Shown: piece after piece, positions 52,824-62,228 of the stretch
How positions within the stretch are numbered: the stretch's first letter is position 1
Layout of the letters: each line of letters opens with the position of its first letter
Assembly: GCF_001636315.1 (NCBI RefSeq)
Contig: NZ_KV440949.1
Coordinates: 3,156,973-3,220,972, forward strand
DNA: 64,000 nt
Direction of reading: 5' to 3'
Origin: Neobacillus mesonae
GTDB lineage: Bacteria > Bacillota > Bacilli > Bacillales > Cytobacillaceae
Made by a program: the position numbers and the translations under genes
Notes under the pieces: generated by a model
Seen by the model: only the letters and a program-made list of their open reading frames with translations
The model's database searches: none
What the model was told of the DNA's origin: nothing

Positions 52824-53860
52824 AGAGAAGATTAGCAATATGGGGGGGAGCGGGGGTCGTTCTCCTTCTTCTTTCAGTGATTGTTAGCTTATCACTTGGA
52901 TCTGCCAACCTGCGTCTTTCGCATGTTTGGGGAATTATTCTGCACCAGCTTCCGTTTCTAGAAGGCATTATAGATAAAAACTGGGCGCCATCATCTGAGC
53001 AAATCATCTTAAAAGTCCGTTTGCCGCGGGTTTTTCTTGCTATCCTGGTTGGCGCGTGTTTGTCACTTGCGGGTGCTGGTTTTCAAGGGGTTTTGCGCAA
53101 CCCATTAGCTGACCCGTATACATTAGGGGTAGCGTCTGGTTCCGCAGTAGGTGCTGCTTTCCTCATTTTATTCGGCTTTCATACGATTTTATTTGGTGTT
53201 TGGACCATCCCATTGGTTGCATTTGTGACAGGGTTAATCAGTTTGCTTGTAGTGCTTCGCTTAGCGAATGTACAGGGAAAGTATAAATTAGAAACAATCA
53301 TTTTATCTGGTGTTGTTGTCTCTGCTTTTCTAGGTGCGATTGTATCCTTTATGGTATCAATGTCCGATCAGGTGGTGAATGAAATCGTCTTTTGGCTAAT
53401 GGGGAGTTTAGCCCTAAGAGGCTGGTCATTCACCTTTGTGCTCATGCCTTATTTAGCGATTGGGCTAGTGGTACTGCTGTCATACGGACGAACATTGAAT
53501 TTATTTGCATTAGGAGAAAGGCAGGCAGCACACTTGGGTGTCAATATTAAACGTACACGGGTAGTTGTATTGGTTGTTTCCACCCTCATTACTGCTGCTG
53601 CAGTGTCTATTGTTGGCACCATTGGCTTTGTCGGCTTGGTCGTTCCGCATTTAGTCAGACTGATGGTTGGACCGGATTACCGAATATTATTGCCTTTGTC
53701 AGTGATCTTCGGGGCCATATATGTACTCTGGGCGGACACGATTGCCCGTACAATCCTTAGCCCGACGGAGATTCCACTCGGGGTTGTGACCGCAGTCCTT
53801 GGCGCGCCATTCTTTGCATACTTGCTTCGGAGAAACAAGCAAATGTCAGGGGGGAATTGA
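52820..53860 (+). CDS. btuC: Cobalamin ABC transporter permease BtuC
   Basis: The 346-residue FecCD/BtuC-family permease has about ten helices. Diagnostic segments are VRLPRVFLAILVGACLSLAG, GFQGVLRNPLADPYTLGVAS, GIGLVVLLSYGRTLN-like, and the coupling helix region VGTIGFVGLVVPHLVRLMVG followed by RTILSPTEIPLGVVTAVLGA. The ATG overlaps the btuF stop by four bases, showing translational coupling. It works with BtuD (next gene) to move cobalamin across the membrane. Confidence 0.94.
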   Translation: MKRRLAIWGGAGVVLLLLSVIVSLSLGSANLRLSHVWGIILHQLPFLEGIIDKNWAPSSEQIILKVRLPRVFLAILVGACLSLAGAGFQGVLRNPLADPYTLGVASGSAVGAAFLILFGFHTILFGVWTIPLVAFVTGLISLLVVLRLANVQGKYKLETIILSGVVVSAFLGAIVSFMVSMSDQVVNEIVFWLMGSLALRGWSFTFVLMPYLAIGLVVLLSYGRTLNLFALGERQAAHLGVNIKRTRVVVLVVSTLITAAAVSIVGTIGFVGLVVPHLVRLMVGPDYRILLPLSVIFGAIYVLWADTIARTILSPTEIPLGVVTAVLGAPFFAYLLRRNKQMSGGN

Positions 53861-53863
53861 CGG

Positions 53864-54706
53864 ATGTTTATTGAGGTTGATAGGCTGTGTAAACGGTTTG
53901 ATAATCAGTCAGTGCTTGAGGAGATTAGCCTTTCCGTTAAACGTGGAGAATGCCTGGGGATTATTGGACCGAATGGAAGCGGGAAGTCTACATTATTGAA
54001 GCTGTTATCAGGCGTGGAAAGTGCAACAGCTGGAAAAATTGAATTAAATGGGAAGCAGATTGAACAATATTCTCGAAAAGAACTGGCCAAATGGCTGGCA
54101 GTCTTGCAGCAGGAATCTTTACCTCCTATTGGTTTTACAGTAAGAGAGGTAATCGAGATGGGACGGTTTCCTTTTCAAAATTGGCATGGAGAAGAAGAAG
54201 CTGACGTTGAACGGCTTATTGATTCCATTCTCGATAAATTGGGGTTAAATGATTTAAGTGAACGCCATCTTGAAAACTTAAGCGGTGGAGAACGTCAGCG
54301 AGTAGCTCTTGGCAAAACGATGGCACAGCAGCCAAAGCTCCTTATGCTTGATGAACCAACCACTTATCTCGATATTGGCCATCAGATACTCCTAATGGAT
54401 CGGATTCAAGAATGGCAGCAGCAGGATGATTTGACAGTTATTTCGGTTCTACATGATTTAAATATAGCTGCGCTCTATTGTGACAGGTTGTTGCTTTTAC
54501 ATAATGGGAGAGTTGTAGCGGCGGGATCTCCAGAGGATATTATTCGAACTGATTTGATTGAGGAAGTTTACGGTACTGTACCCATTGTGATGAACCATCC
54601 TGTTTATGGGTTACCGCAAATTATCCTTCAGGGAGAAGGTATCGCTCAGCGGACAATTTTACATAAGATGAGAAGAAAGCGGAGGAATGGTTATGTCCAT
54701 CAATAG
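53864..54706 (+). CDS. btuD: Cobalamin ABC transporter ATPase BtuD
   Basis: The 280-residue ATPase powers the BtuFC importer. Motifs in order are Walker A GPNGSGKST near residue 36, the Q-loop VLQQESLPP, the signature LSGGERQRVALGKTMAQ, Walker B LLMLDEPTTYLDI and the H-loop VLHDLN. It starts three bases after the btuC stop. The C-terminal 30 residues extend beyond the compact ATPase and end in a basic stretch; the last 14 bases overlap cobB. Confidence 0.94.
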   Translation: MFIEVDRLCKRFDNQSVLEEISLSVKRGECLGIIGPNGSGKSTLLKLLSGVESATAGKIELNGKQIEQYSRKELAKWLAVLQQESLPPIGFTVREVIEMGRFPFQNWHGEEEADVERLIDSILDKLGLNDLSERHLENLSGGERQRVALGKTMAQQPKLLMLDEPTTYLDIGHQILLMDRIQEWQQQDDLTVISVLHDLNIAALYCDRLLLLHNGRVVAAGSPEDIIRTDLIEEVYGTVPIVMNHPVYGLPQIILQGEGIAQRTILHKMRRKRRNGYVHQ

Positions 54707-56081
54707 AATTGTAGTGGCAGGAACGGGGAGCGGTGTTGGAAAGACTACGGTAGCTGTAGGCCTAATGGCAGCTTATAAAGCACTGGGCTATACGGTGCAA
54801 GGGTTTAAATGCGGACCAGATTATATCGATCCAACCTACCAAACCGCAGTGACCGGCAGGAAATCTCGAAATTTAGACAGCTGGATGTGTAGTGATTTAG
54901 CCGTGAAGGAAATTTTTATACGCGGTTGTCAAGGTGCGGATGTGGCTATTATCGAAGGGGCAATGGGATTATTTGATGGGAAGGACCCTCTCGCGGATAC
55001 GGGGAGTGCGGCAGAAATTGCCGAGATTACAAATAGTCCAGTACTGCTCGTTGTTGATTGCGGCGGGATGGCAAGAAGCGCAGCTGCAATAGTAAAGGGG
55101 TTTCAAATGTTGTCCCCTGCTATTCGCCTTTGTGGGGTGGTTGCTAACCGTGTAGGAAGTGTGGGACATTATGAGTTAATTCGAAAAGCAGTCGAAAAAG
55201 AATGCGGGATTCCTGTTATTGGTTACTTATCAAAGGATGATAGGCTTTGCATGCCAGAGCGTCATCTTGGACTTGTTCCTTCCATTGAACGCGGAGAACT
55301 GAAGCCTTTCTTTGACTTGCTTTCGGAAATGATTCTAAATAACTTTGACTTAGAGCGTCTTTATCAAATAATGGGCTCAGATGTTATTGAATCCCCGTCT
55401 ATTTTATTTGGAACTCCAAAAAAGCAAGAGAGTAAAGTAAGAATCGCTGTTGCAATGGATGAGGCGTTTCATTTTTACTATCCCGAAAATCTGGAACTGT
55501 TAGAGTATTATGGAGCGGATCTTGTCTTTTTCTCACCACTTAATGGGGAACAGGTCCCTGCGGATGTACATGGGCTCTATATAGGCGGCGGCTTTCCGGA
55601 GGAGTTTGCAGCTTCTTTATCAGCGCAGGACGATGTACTCGTGTCTGTTAAGGAGGCTATCCGAAGTGGTATTCCTACGGTCGCGGAATGTGGCGGATTT
55701 ATGTTCTTGTCCGAATCTATTGAAACAGTAGAAGGAGTGGAATATCCGATGGTAGGCATGATTCCCGGCAAGGTGAAGATGCATACGAAGCTTGCCGCAC
55801 TTGGTTACCGGGAAGTAACAGGAATGGACAAGAATTTCCTAATTGGACCGGATGAAAGAGTCAGAGGACATGAGTTTCATTATTCAACCTTCGAGTCATC
55901 TCAGTCGTTTACTCCATCCTATATCACAACTGGATTACGGGGTATGAAGCGTGAAGGCTTCTTGTTAAATAATCTTGTCGCAGGCTATACCCATATACAT
56001 TTTGCTTCTGCACCAGTATTAGCTCGTCGCTGGGTAGAACAATGTTCGATTTTTAAAAAGGGATTAATATTAGAGTATTAA
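54693..56081 (+). CDS. cobB: Cobyrinate a,c-diamide synthase CobB/CbiA
   Basis: The 462-residue enzyme amidates the a and c side chains of cobyrinate (or hydrogenobyrinate) with glutamine and ATP. The N-terminal synthetase has VVAGTGSGVGKTTVAVGL, FKCGPDYIDPTYQ and EGAMGLFDGK. The C-terminal type I glutamine amidotransferase has GLYIGGGFPEEFA and VAECGGFMFLSE with Cys333. I chose ATG 54693, eight bases after GGAGG, rather than the in-frame ATG at 54687 that abuts it. It overlaps btuD and belongs to the riboswitch operon. No other corrin-ring genes lie here, so it may serve salvage of incomplete corrinoids or act with a pathway elsewhere. Confidence 0.92.
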   Translation: MSINRIVVAGTGSGVGKTTVAVGLMAAYKALGYTVQGFKCGPDYIDPTYQTAVTGRKSRNLDSWMCSDLAVKEIFIRGCQGADVAIIEGAMGLFDGKDPLADTGSAAEIAEITNSPVLLVVDCGGMARSAAAIVKGFQMLSPAIRLCGVVANRVGSVGHYELIRKAVEKECGIPVIGYLSKDDRLCMPERHLGLVPSIERGELKPFFDLLSEMILNNFDLERLYQIMGSDVIESPSILFGTPKKQESKVRIAVAMDEAFHFYYPENLELLEYYGADLVFFSPLNGEQVPADVHGLYIGGGFPEEFAASLSAQDDVLVSVKEAIRSGIPTVAECGGFMFLSESIETVEGVEYPMVGMIPGKVKMHTKLAALGYREVTGMDKNFLIGPDERVRGHEFHYSTFESSQSFTPSYITTGLRGMKREGFLLNNLVAGYTHIHFASAPVLARRWVEQCSIFKKGLILEY

Positions 56082-56115
56082 CGAGCACCCCATGTTTTGC
56101 ACATACAAGCTGGAC

Positions 56116-56150
56116 ATCCTCCTCCTAATAATAGGAGCGAGGATTTTTTT
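56116..56150 (+). terminator. Rho-independent terminator after cobB
   Basis: ATCCTC-C-TCCT pairs with AGGA-GC-GAGGAT around AATAAT, followed by seven T residues. Confidence 0.88.
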
Positions 56151-56306
56151 CTTTTTGTTACGACTTAGTGCGATATCAATTTTACAATGGATATTAAAAT
56201 GTTATGAGATTTTTGAGTATTGTACTATGATAAATTTGAATTGGGCAATTGTGGTATAGGGCCCTTTGACTTATCCAAAGGTCATTTTTTATAAGGAGTT
56301 GTGATC

Positions 56307-57497
56307 ATGGCACGAGTTTTATTTATAAATGGCGGATCGGAAGGGCATGTCAATCCAACAATCGGAGTGGTGCAGGAGCTGATTACGCGTGGCGAAGAGG
56401 TCGTATATGTTACAATCGAGGAATTTCGTGAGCGAATGGAGAAAACAGGGGCGACAGTAAGGACCTTTGATGGTCAAGAATTTATAAAAGCCTTTATCTC
56501 CGGCGGGAGAAATAATTTACTCGAAAGAATCAATGGTCTTTTGCGAACAGCAGATATTATGGTGCCTAGTGTTCTAGAGCAAATCGAAGGAGAGCATTTT
56601 GATTATATCATCCACGATTCGATGTTTGGCTGCGGACGGTTGCTTGCTCAAATCCTTAAGCTGCCAGCCATCAATTCTTGTACTTCTTTTGCACAGAGTA
56701 AAAGCGCATTCGATAACATGTTCAAACAGCTTTCTAAAAATATTCCTGCAGAAACATTTGATGAATATCATAGACTGACGGATAGCGTAAAGGAGAATTA
56801 TGGTGTGGAAATCCATTCGCCTTATGAAGTCTTTTGTAATCCAGCACCGCTTACAATCGTCTATACAACCAGGGGGTTTCAACCTTTTGGAGAGGAGTTC
56901 GACCAAACATATAAATTTGTAGGTCCATCCATCACTTCAAGGCCAACGCATGAAAGCTTTGACTTAGCTGCAATTAAAGGGAAAAAACCAATTTACATAT
57001 CCCTGGGAACAGTCTTTAATCAAGCCATTGATTTTTATAAGCTTTGTTTCGAGGCATTTGGCAGCACGGAACATACGGTGATCATGTCTATTGGGGAAAA
57101 AACTCGAGCTTCTGATTTGGGGGATATACCTGAAAACTTTATTGTGAAAAATTATGTTCCGCAAACGCAGTTGCTGAAATACACGAAATTGTTTATTACA
57201 CATGGCGGAATGAACAGTGTCCACGAAGGTCTCTATTATGGGGTTCCGCTCATTGTCATCCCGCAAAGCGCCGATCAGCCGGTCATTGCCGGTCAAGTAG
57301 CCCATATCGGTGCTGGTATTCAATTACAAATGCAAGGCTTGACGGCAAATCAGCTGCGTGAATCCGCAGACCTCGTGCTGAACCAGCCATCATTCCATAA
57401 AGCGGCGGCAAAAATGAAAGGTTCCTTGCAGGAATCGGGCGGGTATCAGCAGGCCGTTGATGAGATTTTTGAATTTAAAAGACAATTTAACAGCTAA
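56307..57497 (+). CDS. MGT-family (macrolide-type) glycosyltransferase
   Basis: The 396-residue GT1-fold enzyme transfers a sugar from a UDP-sugar to a small acceptor. The N-terminal acceptor domain begins RVLFINGGSEGHVNPTIGVV, and the donor site reads PQTQLLKYTKLFITHGGMNS then VHEGLYYGVPLIVIPQSADQ, typical of MGT and B. subtilis YjiC/YojK enzymes. ATG 56307 follows AAGGAG by eight bases; an in-frame ATG at 56301 is too close. Such enzymes glycosylate flavonoids, macrolides or endogenous lipids, and can inactivate antibiotics. The neighbouring gene encodes a UvrA-like ATPase of a type sometimes linked to drug protection. Confidence 0.9.
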   Translation: MARVLFINGGSEGHVNPTIGVVQELITRGEEVVYVTIEEFRERMEKTGATVRTFDGQEFIKAFISGGRNNLLERINGLLRTADIMVPSVLEQIEGEHFDYIIHDSMFGCGRLLAQILKLPAINSCTSFAQSKSAFDNMFKQLSKNIPAETFDEYHRLTDSVKENYGVEIHSPYEVFCNPAPLTIVYTTRGFQPFGEEFDQTYKFVGPSITSRPTHESFDLAAIKGKKPIYISLGTVFNQAIDFYKLCFEAFGSTEHTVIMSIGEKTRASDLGDIPENFIVKNYVPQTQLLKYTKLFITHGGMNSVHEGLYYGVPLIVIPQSADQPVIAGQVAHIGAGIQLQMQGLTANQLRESADLVLNQPSFHKAAAKMKGSLQESGGYQQAVDEIFEFKRQFNS

Positions 57498-57506
57498 CGA
57501 ACATTG

Positions 57507-57543
57507 CGGCCAGTCCTTAAGTAAGGACTGAGCCGTTGTTTTT
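57507..57543 (+). terminator. Rho-independent terminator after the MGT gene
   Basis: CGGC-CAGTCCTTA pairs with TAAGGACTG-AGCCG and is followed by TTGTTTTTT. Confidence 0.88.
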
Positions 57544-57632
57544 TAGAACAATACTAATAAAAACACAACAAATTCATTTAAAAGTTGTGTTAATATGGCA
57601 ATACTAGATAAAGAGAATGGAGAGGACAGCCG

Positions 57633-60600
57633 GTGAAAATAAATCAATTAATTGCTAATAATATTAACCGTTTAGATGTCATCTTGCCGGAAGATCAGAC
57701 GCTCGGAATTGCTGGTTTGTCCGGATCTGGTAAAACGACATTTTGCCAAACTATTGGGGAAGAATCCAAAAAGCGTCTCGTATCGTTATTGCCAAAGGCT
57801 GAATATCAGTATTTATTTCCTAATATTATGGAAACGAATTTCAGTGCTATCAAGATGGAAGACATGCCTTTAGTTCTGTTTCTCGGGAGATCATCCATTT
57901 CGTCCAATCCGCGTTCAACAATTGGCACACATACGGGGGTTTTTACAGAGATTCGTGAGCGGCTTGCAGAAATCTTTCATCTCTCGCCAGAAGTTTTTTC
58001 CTTTAACAATGAATTAGGCTGGTGTCCTGCTTGTAAAGGGCGCGGAACTACTAAAAATGTTGAATGTAAAAAGTGTGAGGGCAGGCGTTATAATCCAGAA
58101 GTTGAGCAAAAAAGAATGGAATTATTGGGGCAGCCACATAGTATTTCAGATATCAATAACTTAAGCATTGAATCGATTCTTTCCCTTTCAGAGGAATTAC
58201 ATATTAGTGAAGCGAAACAACTTACCCTTAAACATATTATCAATATGAATATTGGTTACTTAACATTAAATCGCATAATGGGTACATTGTCAGGGGGGGA
58301 ATTAACACGGCTTTATTTGGCAGAATTCATGGCGGCAAGTGAAAATACCGTGATTATTATTGATGAAATCTCGGTTGGTCTTGATCACCAAACCCTATTG
58401 AAAATTTTAGAACAGATTAAACAATTGGGCTATAAGAACCAAATTTGGCTGATTGATCATTCAGACACGGTGCTAGATACAGCTGATGAGCAATTGTTCT
58501 TCGGGCCTGGCAGTGGGAAATACGGTGGAAAAATTGTCGAAGAATCCCCTCGTCCAAAACCTGTTTTTTGCGAACGGAATCAGGCGTTGCCAACAGAATA
58601 CTATCAATTTGGTGATCTTTACTGCCGTAATATTCAAATGGCTGAAATTCAGATTCCTAAAAATAGACTTGTAACCGTTACGGGTGAATCTGGATGTGGT
58701 AAGTCTACCCTTGTCAATGAATGTATAGCCAAAGAGTTTGTGAAGCGATATCCAAAAGATAAGCTGGTCATGGTGGGGCAGGACCGAAACCAATCGATTA
58801 CCAGCCGGTCAACCGTCGCGACGTTTCTTGATATTAAAAGGAAACTCACCAAATACAGTGACGAGATTGACGATATTTTTCAGCGCTCGATTGAAGATAT
58901 TATTGACGAACTGCCACATGAAGACATCGCTCATAAACGCTTGAGTTTACTGATCAAACTAGGACTCGGTTATTTGACCTTGGAAAGAAAAACACAAACT
59001 CTGTCGACGGGTGAATTTCAATGTGTACATTTAGTTTCGGAGCTCTTTGCCAACTCTAAAAACCCGCATACGCTGTTTATTTTTGACGAGCCTTCAAAGG
59101 GGTTATCACAAAATATATTAAATCAATTCATTGATAGTGTCAGAGGCATTCTGCAGGATGAATCTGTCAGTATGATGATGATTGAACATAACGATTATAT
59201 GTTGGAAAGCTCTGATTTTATCATTGATTTTGGTAAAAGACAGCTTGAACCTGTCAAGCATCTTGATGTAGTCAGTCATGATGATTATATTGATCTGAAA
59301 AATAGGGAAGATACCGCTGCTCCATCGCCTATTTCGTCAACACTAAAGGTACAAAACGGTATTCACTACTTAGGAGAAAATCATATTGCCTATTTTAAAA
59401 ATGCAGAAAACGTCTATAAGGGCGGCATTTTAAAAAGCTTATCATCAATGGCTCGTCTGATTTATGGTGAATACGATTCTAATACAATAGCGCCCGTCAT
59501 TGCTATTGATCTTGAAAGGCATTTGTATAGCCAGTATAGTTTTCTCTATGAGATAGGCGGCCTGATCAACCATATTGTGGCTGCTCATCCAACCAATAAA
59601 GATACAGGAAGCTTCGATTTCTATAATCAAGAAAATCATTGTCCGGTTTGTTCTGGCCGCCGGGTTATTGAAAAATTTGATTTTGATGTTGTTATTCAAG
59701 ACAAAAACGCACCATTCTGGGATGGCTTACTACATCCAGAAGTAATGAAAATATTAAAATTTTATCAATATCCCAAATTGCAATTCCTTTTTGATGAGAT
59801 CAAGAATGAACTTGGTCAAGATATTAGTAAAACCTATAATGAGATGACAGAAGCAGAAAAGCATACCTTTTTATACGGGTATTGGGAAAAGTCATTCTAT
59901 GATAAAGCTGGTAAGACACGGAGGACATGGGAGGGCTTTAATAAGATTATTGGAATGTATATAGTCATTTCTAAATCAATTATTAAAGAGCAGATAAAAG
60001 AATCAAAAGAGAAGATTACCTGTCCAATTTGTGAAGGAACCGTGCTAAACCACCATAAAAAACTAACATTTGGTGACAAGGATATTCGAGAGATTATTCA
60101 ACAACCTATTGATCAGGTTATAAATACTGTAGGGGAGTTACCAGAATTAATAAAATTGAAATCTATTGTCGGCGGCGATATAGCTCTGACGGAAGATGTC
60201 TCACTATTGCCTAGGGAGACACAAGTCGCGCTGAAAATGTTTGAATTAGAACAAGCAAGTTTTACGGGTTATGAGATGGTATTGCAAAATGTTTTACCAT
60301 TCTGGGGTACAATCAAGGACAATATCGAATCCATTAGCAGCAAGAATAAAGTGACCATCTGTGATTTTCCTGCTATCAATCAAACAAGGGAAACGATCAT
60401 AGATAAGTATTTCACCAATGGAAAATACAAAAAACTAACGTATGTCTATGAAGCATTTGGTTACAAAAAATTAGTTACACAAATTAATAAAATTAAAAAA
60501 AGCCATCCATGTCCGTTCTGTAAAGGAAAGAAAGTAATATCAGAAGATAATCTGCATGATGGCGTGTTAAAATTAACAATTCCATGTGTTAGTTGTTATG

Positions 60601-60803
60601 CGAGCGGCATCAATGATGAAGGTCGTAAGGAAATCGTTGAAGGCATAGACGTGCAAACTTGGCTGACTGGGAAAGTAAGTGATGTTGTAGCTGAAGGCTT
60701 ACTAACCCAGGGTGTTGCGGATATTCTAATTTTCAATCGTATTCGTGAGTTGAACAAACGAGAGATGATGGCGGTTTATCAATACCTTGAGCAAACTAAT
60801 TAA
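57633..60803 (+). CDS. Divergent UvrA-like ATPase with extra C-terminal zinc-module region
   Basis: The 1056-residue protein starts with GTG after GGAGAGG. Residues 1-560 hold two UvrA-type ATPase halves: Walker A GLSGSGKT (28-35) and GESGCGKS (351), signatures LSGGELTRLYLAE and the altered LSTGEFQCVHLV, and Walker B IIIDEISVGL and FIFDEPSKGL. The first half has one zinc module (CPACKGRG...CKKCEGRR); the second has none. Residues 560-1056 form a region unlike UvrA, with CPVCSGRR at 670, CPICEG at 797 and CPFCKGKK...CVSC at 960. I know no characterised protein with this layout. A role in DNA binding or drug resistance is inferred from the fold only. The neighbour is an MGT glycosyltransferase. 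Confidence 0.8.
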   Translation: MKINQLIANNINRLDVILPEDQTLGIAGLSGSGKTTFCQTIGEESKKRLVSLLPKAEYQYLFPNIMETNFSAIKMEDMPLVLFLGRSSISSNPRSTIGTHTGVFTEIRERLAEIFHLSPEVFSFNNELGWCPACKGRGTTKNVECKKCEGRRYNPEVEQKRMELLGQPHSISDINNLSIESILSLSEELHISEAKQLTLKHIINMNIGYLTLNRIMGTLSGGELTRLYLAEFMAASENTVIIIDEISVGLDHQTLLKILEQIKQLGYKNQIWLIDHSDTVLDTADEQLFFGPGSGKYGGKIVEESPRPKPVFCERNQALPTEYYQFGDLYCRNIQMAEIQIPKNRLVTVTGESGCGKSTLVNECIAKEFVKRYPKDKLVMVGQDRNQSITSRSTVATFLDIKRKLTKYSDEIDDIFQRSIEDIIDELPHEDIAHKRLSLLIKLGLGYLTLERKTQTLSTGEFQCVHLVSELFANSKNPHTLFIFDEPSKGLSQNILNQFIDSVRGILQDESVSMMMIEHNDYMLESSDFIIDFGKRQLEPVKHLDVVSHDDYIDLKNREDTAAPSPISSTLKVQNGIHYLGENHIAYFKNAENVYKGGILKSLSSMARLIYGEYDSNTIAPVIAIDLERHLYSQYSFLYEIGGLINHIVAAHPTNKDTGSFDFYNQENHCPVCSGRRVIEKFDFDVVIQDKNAPFWDGLLHPEVMKILKFYQYPKLQFLFDEIKNELGQDISKTYNEMTEAEKHTFLYGYWEKSFYDKAGKTRRTWEGFNKIIGMYIVISKSIIKEQIKESKEKITCPICEGTVLNHHKKLTFGDKDIREIIQQPIDQVINTVGELPELIKLKSIVGGDIALTEDVSLLPRETQVALKMFELEQASFTGYEMVLQNVLPFWGTIKDNIESISSKNKVTICDFPAINQTRETIIDKYFTNGKYKKLTYVYEAFGYKKLVTQINKIKKSHPCPFCKGKKVISEDNLHDGVLKLTIPCVSCYASGINDEGRKEIVEGIDVQTWLTGKVSDVVAEGLLTQGVADILIFNRIRELNKREMMAVYQYLEQTN

Positions 60804-60932
60804 ATTTGAATGATTAAAACAAATAGATTCAATCAAAGTTTTTCAAGATCGATAGGCTGCTATCGTAGTATAATAATGATATCGTTAAAAATAGACCTAA
60901 TCATGTTGATTATTAAGGGAGGGGAGAAATTG

Positions 60933-62033
60933 ATGAAAAAGATTTTTGCTGCCTTTGTTGCAATCCTCGTTATAATTTCAGGATTTCAAATGGCTGAGCC
61001 AGCTCATGCTGCAACTAGCAAAACAAAATATGTCACAGCTAGTACATTGAATGTTCGAAGTGGGCCAAGCACTAACTACAAGGTGATTACAACCGTTAAG
61101 AAGAATCAAGCTGTAAAAGTGACTCAAACTAAAGGGGATTGGGATAAGGTAACAGTTGGAAGTAAAACAGGCTGGGCATCAAATAAATACCTTATAATCA
61201 AGAAAACTACAACTGCAGTAACTGCTTCTAAAACGAAGTATATTACAGCTGATGTATTAAATGTACGTAGCGGTCCAAGTACAAAATATAAAGTAGTGAC
61301 TACGGGTAAAAGGAATCAGGCCGTAAAAGTTACACAGACCAAAGGATCATGGGATAAAGTCATTATTGGAAGTAAAACAGGCTGGGTTTCAGGAAAATAT
61401 TTGACGACTAAAAAGCCAGCCTCACCTAAAAATTTAGCAGAAGGCTTAAAAACAGTAGGAAGTAATATGCAGCTAATTCTCGTAACTTCGAATGGTTACA
61501 ATACATCTTCAGCTGAAGTTCGTACCTTTGAGAAGAATTCACAAGGTAAATGGGTCCCTGTTTTAACAACAACAGGATATATTGGAAAATATGGATTCGC
61601 CACAGCTTCAAGTATGAGTGAAGGCGGTAAAAAGGCTCCAACTGGAAAATATACAATTGGAACAGCTTTTGGCAGGTATGGAAATCCGGGAACAAAATTA
61701 CCTTTCCGAAAGATTACGAGTGATGATGTTTGGGTGGATGATCCGGAATCTTCTCTTTACAACACCTGGCAATCTCGTAAGGAAACACAAGGGAAATGGA
61801 AGAGTGCCGAAAACATGAATATTTCCGCCTATACCTACGGTTTCGTCATCAACTATAACACCAAACGAATTCCGTATAAAGGAAGTGCGATCTTCTTCCA
61901 TATCGGCAGCAGTTACACACTCGGATGTACAGCAACGTCTGAAAGTAATGTCGTAAAAATTTTAAAATGGCTAGACCCTAAAAAGAATCCAGTCATCATT
62001 CAAACACCTATCCAGGAGTTAAACAAATATTAA
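60933..62033 (+). CDS. Secreted SH3b-repeat L,D-transpeptidase-like protein
   Basis: The 366-residue exported protein has a signal peptide (FAAFVAILVIISGFQMAEPA, cleavage near AHA), two bacterial SH3 repeats, at about residues 30-87 and 102-160 (each with LNVRSGPST-Y-KV and GWVSGKYL-like ends), and a C-terminal YkuD-like catalytic region with FFHIGSSYTLGC near residue 335 holding the His and Cys. The SH3 repeats should hold it to the cell wall. ATG 60933 follows GGGAGGGGAG; the longer frame from 60810 lacks a signal at its start. A strong terminator follows, so it is a single-gene unit. Confidence 0.85.
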   Translation: MKKIFAAFVAILVIISGFQMAEPAHAATSKTKYVTASTLNVRSGPSTNYKVITTVKKNQAVKVTQTKGDWDKVTVGSKTGWASNKYLIIKKTTTAVTASKTKYITADVLNVRSGPSTKYKVVTTGKRNQAVKVTQTKGSWDKVIIGSKTGWVSGKYLTTKKPASPKNLAEGLKTVGSNMQLILVTSNGYNTSSAEVRTFEKNSQGKWVPVLTTTGYIGKYGFATASSMSEGGKKAPTGKYTIGTAFGRYGNPGTKLPFRKITSDDVWVDDPESSLYNTWQSRKETQGKWKSAENMNISAYTYGFVINYNTKRIPYKGSAIFFHIGSSYTLGCTATSESNVVKILKWLDPKKNPVIIQTPIQELNKY

Positions 62034-62036
62034 AAT

Positions 62037-62080
62037 AAAAAAACCTACAATGGGTAATATCCCCTTTGTAGGTTTTTTTG
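62037..62080 (+). terminator. Rho-independent terminator after the SH3b gene
   Basis: AAAAAACCTACAA-TGGG pairs with CCC-C-TTTGTAGGTTTTTT, giving a long stem with a T run on both strands. Confidence 0.92.
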
Positions 62081-62228
62081 TCCTAAATCAGTAAATAATA
62101 CCCATAAAAACTATTGACTAGGGACTTTATACCTCTTTTTCCATATATTTTAAATAATTCCAAATATTCATGAAATTATAGTTTGTTTGACCTATAATAA
62201 AGTTGATAAAAATAATAGGGGGTCTCAG

